A stretch of 64,000 bases of DNA from CALBPI01 sp963922335. Its GTDB lineage: Bacteria > Pseudomonadota > Gammaproteobacteria > Steroidobacterales > Woeseiaceae. The stretch covers positions 1 to 64,000 of the forward strand of contig CAWUIB010000010.1 in assembly GCA_963922335.1 (NCBI GenBank), in the 5' to 3' direction. Below the pieces are notes generated by a model. It searched no databases. It was not told the DNA's origin and saw nothing but the letters and a program-made list of their open reading frames with translations. The translations under genes were made by a program, and so were the position numbers. Below, in pieces: positions 8,902 through 16,003 of the stretch; the stretch's first letter is position 1, and every line of letters begins with the position of its first letter.

Positions 8902-9660
8902 ATGAAACGAGTACTGGTAAGCGCAGTGGCACTTTCACTGGCAATGGCATCGGCAGGTTCGGCGCACGCGGAAAATAGTTCAAAGGAAGAGATGGCGGGC
9001 GTTGGTAGCGGCGCGGTTTTGGGCGGCTTGGTCGGCGGTCCTCCGGGAGTCGTGATTGGTGCTGCAATCGGTGCGGTGCTGGGGGACAAGTTCCACCAGA
9101 AGTCCGAATCGATTGATAATCTGACTGAAGTAGTCGCCGATCGTGATCGACGATTAGGCGATACGCGCGATCAGTTGGCATCAACGACCGCCGAAAAGGA
9201 ACGCCTGCAGACAGAACTGACTGAGCTTGATCAAAGCGGGGTTCGTGCGCTCTATACAGCATTGGACTCGGGCGTGTCGTTCAGCGTGCCATTCCGTACC
9301 GATGACGATAATCCCGAGAGCGAGCTTGTCGCTCAGGTCAATCAGGTGGCGATGACCCTGGCAGAGATGCCCGAGCTCGGAGTACAGATCGATGGATTTG
9401 CGGATGCACGCGGTGGGGTTGAATACAACGCGGACCTATCTCTGCGTCGGGCGACCGCTGTGCGCGATCTGTTAATCGCCGCGGGCATCGAGGCGGAGCG
9501 TATCCAGACTTACGGTCACGGTGCGCTAACCACCTACGGCGGCACAGATCCTGTGGATCTCGATGAACTCGCAATGCAGCGGCGTGTTGTCGTCACCTTC
9601 TATCGCGATACAGGCTCTGGTGAGGCGCTTGCGGCGCAAACCGATCCTTCGAGTCCGTGA
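8902..9660 (+). CDS. OmpA-family protein with glycine-zipper segment
   Basis: 252 residues. Signal peptide MKRVLVSAVALSLAMASAGSAHA with cleavage after AHA. Residues about 33-65 are a Gly/Ala-rich glycine-zipper stretch (GVGSGAVLGGLVGGPPG...), then a short coiled coil (about 75-110). The C-terminal OmpA/MotB peptidoglycan-binding domain (about 120-235) shows GFADARGGVEYNADLSLRRA and an RIQTYGHG. The order resembles PdsO-type, sortase-associated OmpA proteins, but no sortase gene is visible nearby. GGGAGA precedes the ATG. It lies 117 bases beyond the vWA genes and may have its own promoter. It could provide the peptidoglycan anchor that the vWA stator proteins lack, but that link rests on position only. 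Confidence 0.85.
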   Translation: MKRVLVSAVALSLAMASAGSAHAENSSKEEMAGVGSGAVLGGLVGGPPGVVIGAAIGAVLGDKFHQKSESIDNLTEVVADRDRRLGDTRDQLASTTAEKERLQTELTELDQSGVRALYTALDSGVSFSVPFRTDDDNPESELVAQVNQVAMTLAEMPELGVQIDGFADARGGVEYNADLSLRRATAVRDLLIAAGIEAERIQTYGHGALTTYGGTDPVDLDELAMQRRVVVTFYRDTGSGEALAAQTDPSSP

Positions 9661-9709
9661 CCCAAGGCGTCGGGTTCCGCTTTGCGTGAACTCTAACGCC
9701 GTCTAGAAT

Positions 9710-9757
9710 CCGACACACCCGCGCGAGTGCATCGTGGCAGGTGTGTCGGTTATTTTG
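9710..9757 (+). terminator. Hairpin with T-rich tail after the OmpA-like gene
   Basis: A perfect 10-base inverted repeat (CCGACACACC at 9710-9719 and GGTGTGTCGG at 9740-9749) with a 20-base loop is followed by TTATTTTG. This is a fair intrinsic terminator for the upstream gene. It also falls within 15-20 bases of the next start, so it could instead act on translation of the pterin dehydratase mRNA. Confidence 0.5.
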
Positions 9758-9770
9758 TGAGGTGCGACTA

Positions 9771-10124
9771 ATGAGTTGGGACGCGCAGGCCCTGAGAGAG
9801 AAGCGGTGTGAGCCCTGTGAGGGTGGTGTCGATCCCCTCGACCTGGAAACGGTAACGCGTCTGCGTCGATCTCTGCACACCGACTGGCAGGTCGTAGACG
9901 ATGGCCGGCGTATCGAGCGCGATATTGAATTCGTTGGCTTTAGCCGTGTGATGTCGTTTGTGAATGCAGTGGCATGGATCGCGAACACCGAGGGACACCA
10001 CCCTGTCATCGAATTGCGCTATGGGGGCGCTCGGGTCAGCTGGACAACGCACGCGATCGATGGGCTTTCCGTCAACGATTTTATCTGTGCTGCCAAGACT
10101 GATCAGCTTCTGGAGGCAGTCTGA
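9771..10124 (+). CDS. phhB: Pterin-4a-carbinolamine dehydratase
   Basis: 117 residues, typical of the family (about 100-118). The catalytic signature is present: NTEGHHPVIELRYG followed by a late H (TTHAIDGLS) and a DFICAAK tail. The enzyme regenerates dihydropterin after aromatic amino acid hydroxylation, and related proteins are widespread without a hydroxylase neighbour. I chose the ATG at 9771 because GTGAGGTG lies about 10 bases before it and homologues begin near this point; a longer frame from 9741 would overlap the hairpin. No phenylalanine hydroxylase gene is in the window. Cytosolic. Confidence 0.88.
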   Translation: MSWDAQALREKRCEPCEGGVDPLDLETVTRLRRSLHTDWQVVDDGRRIERDIEFVGFSRVMSFVNAVAWIANTEGHHPVIELRYGGARVSWTTHAIDGLSVNDFICAAKTDQLLEAV

Positions 10125-10192
10125 GCATCGAATTCGCACGCGCGGCGCCGGTCGTTTAACCTCCATACTCGTTCGAGTTTGAGGTGAAAGCT

Positions 10193-12649
10193 ATGTGGCG
10201 TTGTGTTCTTGTGATGTGTCTGCTGGCGGGCACTGCGTTTGCGGATGATTTTTCTGATGCGATTGCAGATTTGTCACAGCAGGACGGTCTTTGGACTATG
10301 TACATCGCTGAGCATGGCGGCAAAGTCATGGCCGAACTTCCGGCCGCCGGGGAAACCGGTTTCGTCGATCAGATTATCTACGCGACCGCGCTGCGAACCG
10401 GGCTTGGATCCAATCCGGTTGGGCTTGATCGCGGCGCGGGTGATGCTGGTCGTTTGATCACGATCATGCATAGCGGAGACCAGGTCTATTTCATCGCGGA
10501 CAACCTGGAATATCGGGCAGACTCCAGCGATTCATTCGAACGCCGTGCGACACAGGAGTCATTCGCGAGCTCGATCATCTGGTCGACACCGGTTGTCGCT
10601 CGGTCCGCAAGCGGCACACTGTTGATCGATCTTGGTCAATTTCTCGCACGAGACAGCGTCGGAATCGCGCAGCGGCTCAAAGCAACCGGTCAGGGCGTAT
10701 TCACTCTCGATAAGAGCCGCAGCGTAGTGCCACCCGAGCAGCTCGTGTTTCCTGACAATCTAGAGCTTGAGGCGATTATCACACTGACGAGCAATAGCCC
10801 TGGAAGTGAGGTGCGTGCCACCGCAGCAGATCCCACCTCGGTCTCCTTCGCGGTGCACCATTCGCTGGTGCGACTGCCTGCTCCCGGGTACAAGGTGCGA
10901 GAAGCTGATGCGCGCACCGCGACCATCGACGTCACCTACTATGATATGGCGCAGCCGTTGGACCAGCCGTTATTCCGCGGACTCGCCCGCCGTTTTCGCC
11001 TTGAGAAAACCGACCCTGCAGCCGCCCGCAGTCCCGTGAAGAAGCCGATTGTTTTTTACATCGATCGCGGCGCGCCGGAACCCGTACGTAGCGCGTTGAT
11101 CGAGGGCACCCGCTGGTGGGCCGATGCGTTTGATGCGGCAGGTTTCATCGACGGCTTTAAGGTTGAGCTGTTGCCAGAGGGGGCGCACCCTCTGGATGTT
11201 CGCTACAACGTGGTGCAGTGGGTGCATCGCCAGACACGCGGTTGGTCTTACGGCGGTGGCATCGCTGACCCGCGTACCGGCGAGATGATCAAGGCTCGTG
11301 TCACGCTGGGCAGCCAGCGTGTTCGGCAGGACCGCATGATTTTCGAAGGATTGACCAGTCGCAACATGACGGGTGCCGGCGGGCCGAACGATCCGCTTGA
11401 GGTGGCGTTGGCGAGGATTCGACAGTTGGCTGCACACGAGGTGGGCCATACGCTGGGTTTTGCACACAATATGGCCGCTAGCGCGGACGGGCGTGCATCG
11501 GTCATGGATTATCCGGCGCCGTTGGCAACGCTCGATGGCACAGGACGCGTCGACCTTGCCGATGCCTACGCGGTCGGCATGGGCGCGTGGGATTTGTTTA
11601 CGGTGAAGTGGCTGTATTCGGAGTTTCCGGAGGGAAGCAATGAGAAAGCCGCGCTCGATAGCATGGTAGACGCGGCGTTCGCCAGCGGTCTTCACTACGT
11701 CGCAGACCAACACTCACGGCCTGTCGGGGCGCCGCATGCGCGCGGCAGCCTTTGGGATAATGGCGCTGATCCTGTCGCGAGTCTGGACGACGTCATGCAG
11801 GTGCGCGCCGCTGCACTTAGCACCTTTGGCGCAGATAGCATCGCCGCTGGCCAGTCCCTGTCGGACATTCAGACGGTGTTTGCACCGATCTATCTCTATC
11901 ACCGCTACCAGGTTTTAGCGGCGACCAAACTCATCGGTGGCTACGAGTTTGATTATCGTCGTGCCGCCGGCGCTGCTGACGCCGTCATGCCTGTTACTCT
12001 GGAACGCCAGAGAGCCGCACTACAGAGCGTGACAGCAACACTCACACCAACGGCACTTGCGATCCCACCACGCATTTCGCGACTGATGTCACCGCCGTTG
12101 TACGCGTGGGAGCCAATTCAGGGTCGAGAACGTATTGCGTCACAGGGTGGCGCCATTTTCGATTCAGCGCATGCAGCACGTGTTGCGGCAGCCGTCACGT
12201 TGCAAGGGCTTCTACACCCGCAGCGGCTTGCGCGTCTTGAGCACACGGTCGAGCGGACGCTGCGAGCGAGAGAAGTGATGACGGCGGCAAGCGATGCAGT
12301 TTTGCAGCCGGTCGCTTCGCGAGAGCAGTCGATTGCGCGACTCGGTGCGACCGAGGTCCTGGTCACATCACTAATCGGCTTTGATGGTCAGGCGGGTCAT
12401 AGTCTGGCCGCCAGAGACGCCGCGCGCGCAGAGCTAAACGCCTTGGTGAGGCGGCTATCCCGCGGTGAGTTCAAGAAGGAGCCGGGCTTTTCCAGGCTCG
12501 TCGTTGCGATCGATAACTACCTCGATTCGGGTATGACCCCCGAGTCGACTCAACTGCCGCCAGCGCCCGAGATTCCACCCGGTAGCCCGATCGGGGCTGA
12601 GACTTGCTGGCACTGCGACTCCGCGGCGATCTTGTCAGGCAGCCAGTGA
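10193..12649 (+). CDS. Secreted zinc-dependent metalloprotease (DUF5117/DUF4953 type)
   Basis: About 818 residues with a signal peptide (MWRCVLVMCLLAGTAFA). The zincin motif is complete: AAHEVGHTLGFAHN (HExxHxxGxxH), followed by SVMDYP, a Met-turn-like segment. The order of an N-terminal beta-rich region, the zincin core around residues 270-480 and a long helical C-terminal part matches the DUF5117-containing metalloproteases common in marine Gammaproteobacteria and Bacteroidetes. I preferred ATG 10193 over GTG 10184 because GAGG at 10181-10184 is then correctly spaced. It probably acts in the periplasm or outside the cell. The 3' end overlaps the convergent kinase-like gene by about 15 bases. 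Confidence 0.85.
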   Translation: MWRCVLVMCLLAGTAFADDFSDAIADLSQQDGLWTMYIAEHGGKVMAELPAAGETGFVDQIIYATALRTGLGSNPVGLDRGAGDAGRLITIMHSGDQVYFIADNLEYRADSSDSFERRATQESFASSIIWSTPVVARSASGTLLIDLGQFLARDSVGIAQRLKATGQGVFTLDKSRSVVPPEQLVFPDNLELEAIITLTSNSPGSEVRATAADPTSVSFAVHHSLVRLPAPGYKVREADARTATIDVTYYDMAQPLDQPLFRGLARRFRLEKTDPAAARSPVKKPIVFYIDRGAPEPVRSALIEGTRWWADAFDAAGFIDGFKVELLPEGAHPLDVRYNVVQWVHRQTRGWSYGGGIADPRTGEMIKARVTLGSQRVRQDRMIFEGLTSRNMTGAGGPNDPLEVALARIRQLAAHEVGHTLGFAHNMAASADGRASVMDYPAPLATLDGTGRVDLADAYAVGMGAWDLFTVKWLYSEFPEGSNEKAALDSMVDAAFASGLHYVADQHSRPVGAPHARGSLWDNGADPVASLDDVMQVRAAALSTFGADSIAAGQSLSDIQTVFAPIYLYHRYQVLAATKLIGGYEFDYRRAAGAADAVMPVTLERQRAALQSVTATLTPTALAIPPRISRLMSPPLYAWEPIQGRERIASQGGAIFDSAHAARVAAAVTLQGLLHPQRLARLEHTVERTLRAREVMTAASDAVLQPVASREQSIARLGATEVLVTSLIGFDGQAGHSLAARDAARAELNALVRRLSRGEFKKEPGFSRLVVAIDNYLDSGMTPESTQLPPAPEIPPGSPIGAETCWHCDSAAILSGSQ

Positions 12650-14023
12650 TTGATCGACAGGGAATCGAAGTTCGAACGCCGATCCCCCAATCACGGGCGA
12701 GTAGCTGACGCTGCCTCCGCAGGCTTGCATGTTTTGCTGGACCAGACTGAGACCGACCCCAGTGAAACCTTGTGAACCAGAGCGAGCTTCGAACAGACTT
12801 TCGCGACGCTCATCGGGCACGCCTACACCGTTGTCTCTGACCGTGACGACGCATTCCTGATCCGATGGGAAATCCGCGTAAACGCTGACCATCGGAAGTA
12901 GTTCCGACTGGTCACGATAGGTGATCGCATTGCCTACGAGGTGGTCCAGACAGCCGCGTAAAATCGCGCGGTTACCTCGGATCATTTTGTCAGCGGGCGC
13001 ATGCGTCTCAATCTGTACGCCGTCGGCTTCGGGGCGCTGCCCTTGGTAGGTTGCAACACGATCTATCATCTCGCGGATGGAAAACTCATTGACGTGCGAC
13101 CCTGCAGCATCCAGGTCGATCAGTTCGCCCAGCTCCTCGATTCGGTAGCGAATGTGCTCCGCCGCTTGTCGCATTTGACTTTTCCGGCTCTGGTGGTTGC
13201 CTTTGTCGCCGGTGAGTGCGACCAGCCGATCTACCGTTGGTTTTAGTTGTTCGACAGTGCGTAGCGTGAACTCGGTAACGCGGCGCCGTTCTTTTTCCAG
13301 CCGTACGGCGTAGCGTTCAGATTGCCGAATCGCGGGTGTGTAGATCAGGATCGAAGCGATAACAAGCAGCACGAGCGCCAGAGCGAGAATGCCCCTCAGC
13401 AACCAGCGGAACTGATCCTGTTTCGCCTGATAACCCAGTTCGTAGAGACTCACAATATTGTTCTGCGCGTACAGCAACGCGTCCGGATCCGTGTAGGCGC
13501 CCGAAGCGATATTTTGTATGTCGGTCGATAACGCATTCATGCGATCGGAACGTCTGCCGCTGCCAATGAGATTGACCAATTCTCTGCCTTTAGCGATGAA
13601 CGCACGCAATCGACTGTCGAGACCTTGATCGGTGAAGTAGGCTTCATCGAGACGACGCTTGATCTCTCTGGAGTATCGACTGCGTGGCAGATTGATGAGA
13701 AATTCGTGACTGTCCTCGATCTGGTCCAGGTCGCCTTCCAATTGGGCCACCAGGATGTTGGTCTCAACGTCCGAAAGTGGCAGACCGACCTGACCGGCGA
13801 GCAGGCCAATCCTTTGCGTGAGCGAGCGTTGCTGCCCGGCGAGATTGATCGTGGTGGCGTCTTCTGCCGAGCGGTCAATCGAGATCGATAACGCGAGATA
13901 TGAGGCGACAATAAGCAATACAAAAAACCCATCCACCAGCTTGCGGCGGCGCGACAACAAAGCCTGCACACGATGCAATTCCGCGCTGTACTTATCCGAA
14001 GTCTTGCTCATATCGTCCCGCAT
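12635..14023 (-). CDS. Histidine-kinase-like membrane sensor with PilJ/NarX-type sensing region and no obvious acceptor His
   Basis: 462 residues. TM1 is at about 28-48 and TM2 at about 204-227. Between them is a periplasmic helical region containing NLAGQQRSLTQRIGLLAGQ, the NarX/PilJ-type AGxQRxLxQR motif. The C-terminal ATPase domain is intact: CLDHLVGNAITYRD (N box), VRDNGVGV (G1) and GFTGVGLSLV (G2). Where a HisKA domain should read SHELRTPL, this protein has VEQLKPTV, so the acceptor His appears to be Glu. No response regulator is adjacent. It may be a pseudokinase or phosphatase, or act through a partner. An ATG four codons downstream (14011) is an alternative start with GGGA before it. 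Confidence 0.8.
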   Translation of the reverse strand: MRDDMSKTSDKYSAELHRVQALLSRRRKLVDGFFVLLIVASYLALSISIDRSAEDATTINLAGQQRSLTQRIGLLAGQVGLPLSDVETNILVAQLEGDLDQIEDSHEFLINLPRSRYSREIKRRLDEAYFTDQGLDSRLRAFIAKGRELVNLIGSGRRSDRMNALSTDIQNIASGAYTDPDALLYAQNNIVSLYELGYQAKQDQFRWLLRGILALALVLLVIASILIYTPAIRQSERYAVRLEKERRRVTEFTLRTVEQLKPTVDRLVALTGDKGNHQSRKSQMRQAAEHIRYRIEELGELIDLDAAGSHVNEFSIREMIDRVATYQGQRPEADGVQIETHAPADKMIRGNRAILRGCLDHLVGNAITYRDQSELLPMVSVYADFPSDQECVVTVRDNGVGVPDERRESLFEARSGSQGFTGVGLSLVQQNMQACGGSVSYSPVIGGSAFELRFPVDQSLAA

Positions 14024-14127
14024 ACCCGGTGCATTTGCGAACCCCGACTAGGCTGGATATAGCGGCAAAACTTGCCGAAACATGAGAAATTGATCGACCC
14101 GCAGTACGCTTGCGTGCACACTCCCGC

Positions 14128-14154
14128 GGGGGGGAAGCGCGTACCGGGGGGGGG
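14128..14154 (+). repeat. Two poly-G tracts just before the symporter start
   Basis: Seven G (14128-14134) and nine G (14146-14154) lie in the leader of the symporter gene. The second ends one base before the ATG at 14156, where the ribosome-binding site should be. Such homopolymer tracts can slip during replication and change translation, or form G-quadruplex structure. They can also be miscounted in sequencing. Confidence 0.6.
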
Positions 14155-14155
14155 T

Positions 14156-15865
14156 ATGAACTCTGACAATCTGTTGTTGACGCTCGGCAGCTGTGCGGCG
14201 TTCATGGCGTTGGTCGCCTGGATTTCCTATCTCAAATCGAAAGACGAGGTCTCCACACGAGATGGATACTTCCTCGCGGGACGCGGTCTGACCGGAGTAT
14301 TTATCGCGGGATCGATGCTGCTGACGAACCTCTCGGCAGAGCAACTGATCGGTCTGAACGGCTCGGCGTACGCGTTCAACATGAGCAGCATGGCGTGGGA
14401 GGTCACAGCAGCCTTTGCCACGATTTGCATGGCGCTGTTGTTCCTGCCTCGATATCTCGCTGGCGCATTCACCACACTTCCGCAATTTCTTTCCGACCGC
14501 TTTGACGATTCTGTTCGGCGCATGTCGGTGATTCTGTTCATGGTTGGGTACGGGCTCGTCACCATTCCCTCGGTGCTCTACGCCGGTTCACTTGCCGTGC
14601 TCAAACTGTTCGACGTACCGCAGATGCTCAACGTCAGCTACAGCACAGGGCTCGTTATCACGATCGTTTCGATCGGCACTGTGGGCGCGATCTACGCAGT
14701 ATTCGGCGGATTGAAAGCGGTCGCTGTGTCGGACACGCTAAACGGTGCAGGACTGTTGTTCGTTGGCATACTCGTGCCGGTATTGGGTCTGAACGTCTTG
14801 GGCGAGGGTAGTGTCCTTCGTGGACTGGAAATCATTACGAGTACCCATACCGACAAACTGAACGCCATCGGTGGCCCGGAAGACCCGACGCCGTTCGGTA
14901 CGCTGTTCACCGGAATGTTGTTCGCCAATCTTTTTTACTGGTGTACCAACCAGTACGTGATTCAACGCACGCTCGGCGCTGCGTCGCTTGCAGAAGGGCA
15001 GAAAGGCGTACTGTTCTCCGGCTTCTTCAAGGTCATGGTCCCCTTCATGATGATGATTCCCGGCATCATTGCGTTTCATCTGTATGGTCCTGGTCTCGCT
15101 TCGATTGATCTCGCTTATCCGCAGTTGATTCGCGGGGTCTTGCCGTTCTATTTGTCGGGTTTGTTCCTCGCGGTGCTGCTTGGCGCCGTGTTCAGTTCGT
15201 TCAACTCGTTGTTGAATTCCGCAGCTACGCTGTTCTGTCTGGATGTTTATGCGCCTTTGAAAAAAGATGCGATCTCGGATGCGCAGATGGTGCGTGTTGC
15301 AAAAATCGCAAGTGTGGTGATTGCGCTGTTTTCATTTGCCGTCACACCATTGCTGCAATACGCACCTGAGGGTCTTTGGCAAATCATCAGAATCTTCACC
15401 GGCTTCTACAACATTCCCGTGGTGGTGATCGTGCTGGTTGGATTGTTTACCCGACGGGTACCGGCGCTCGGTGCGAAGATCGTGATTGTCTTCCATGTTG
15501 TCGCGTATGCCCTCGCGAAATTTGTCTTCGCTGATGTCGTGACGCTGCATTTCCTGCATCTGTACGGCGTACTGTTTGTCATTGAGGTCGGGATCATGCT
15601 GATTTGCGGTGCTTTGAAGCCGCGGGAGCACGAGTGGCGTTACCAGTCGACCGGCAAGGTCGATATGACGCCCTGGAAACTGGCCATCCCGGTATCGGTC
15701 ACACTGATGTCGTGTGTTGTGCTGCTCTATCTGGTGTTCTCGCCGGTAGGGCTGGTCGACGGTGGCAACGGATGGTTCCTGCCGCTGTCGTTGGGACTGG
15801 TGGCCATTAATTTTGTTGTGTGGATACAACGGATTCGCAGCATCAATACGGCAATTCCGAACTGA
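14156..15865 (+). CDS. Sodium/solute symporter (SSS family, SGLT-like)
   Basis: About 569 residues with some 14 hydrophobic helices. AGRGLTGVFIAGSMLLTNLSAEQLIGLNG closely follows the sodium-site and substrate helix region of vSGLT-type sugar symporters, and LAVLLGAVFSSFNSLLNSAAT matches the conserved late helix. It should import a sugar or polyol with sodium across the inner membrane. A longer frame from 14072 exists, but its first 28 residues (rich in H, P and K) do not look like a transporter N-terminus. ATG 14156 follows a G-rich tract acting as a poor Shine-Dalgarno. It begins the locus that includes the TonB receptor and LacI regulator. Confidence 0.9.
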   Translation: MNSDNLLLTLGSCAAFMALVAWISYLKSKDEVSTRDGYFLAGRGLTGVFIAGSMLLTNLSAEQLIGLNGSAYAFNMSSMAWEVTAAFATICMALLFLPRYLAGAFTTLPQFLSDRFDDSVRRMSVILFMVGYGLVTIPSVLYAGSLAVLKLFDVPQMLNVSYSTGLVITIVSIGTVGAIYAVFGGLKAVAVSDTLNGAGLLFVGILVPVLGLNVLGEGSVLRGLEIITSTHTDKLNAIGGPEDPTPFGTLFTGMLFANLFYWCTNQYVIQRTLGAASLAEGQKGVLFSGFFKVMVPFMMMIPGIIAFHLYGPGLASIDLAYPQLIRGVLPFYLSGLFLAVLLGAVFSSFNSLLNSAATLFCLDVYAPLKKDAISDAQMVRVAKIASVVIALFSFAVTPLLQYAPEGLWQIIRIFTGFYNIPVVVIVLVGLFTRRVPALGAKIVIVFHVVAYALAKFVFADVVTLHFLHLYGVLFVIEVGIMLICGALKPREHEWRYQSTGKVDMTPWKLAIPVSVTLMSCVVLLYLVFSPVGLVDGGNGWFLPLSLGLVAINFVVWIQRIRSINTAIPN

Positions 15866-15880
15866 ATCATCGTCAAGACC

Positions 15881-15898
15881 AATGCAAACGTTTGCATT
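15881..15898. promoter_or_regulatory. Probable LacI-family operator upstream of the TonB receptor
   Basis: AATGCAAACGTTTGCATT is a perfect 18-base palindrome centred on CG, the usual form of LacI/GalR operators. It lies about 105 bases before the receptor start. Its core CAAACGTTTG recurs in the palindrome at 19445. Confidence 0.8.
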
Positions 15899-15900
15899 TA

Positions 15901-15936
15901 GCCCCCCACAGGCGTAGAACTCGTGTCTAGGGGGGC
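15901..15936. other. GC-rich inverted repeat between operator and TonB receptor
   Basis: GCCCCCC (15901-15907) pairs with GGGGGGC (15930-15936) around a 22-base loop. No T-run follows, so it is not a standard terminator. It could be a leader hairpin of the receptor mRNA or a weak barrier after the symporter gene. Confidence 0.35.
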
Positions 15937-16003
15937 GGGGCCAACACTCTTTGTGGATTGTTCCTGCCAAATATGAGGCATGCCAATTCATAAGGAGCGA
16001 AGC

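Noticed and set aside
8609..9262. 217-codon frame antisense to the second vWA gene and OmpA gene
   Set aside because: Arg/Pro/Leu-rich shadow spanning the intergenic gap; both genes beneath are strongly supported.
10970..11713. 247-codon frame antisense to the metalloprotease
   Set aside because: Runs through the zincin motif on the other strand; composition rich in Arg and His is typical of a shadow frame.
15901..15936. Rho-independent terminator after the symporter gene
   Set aside because: A stem exists but no T-run follows it, so it is listed only as an inverted repeat.
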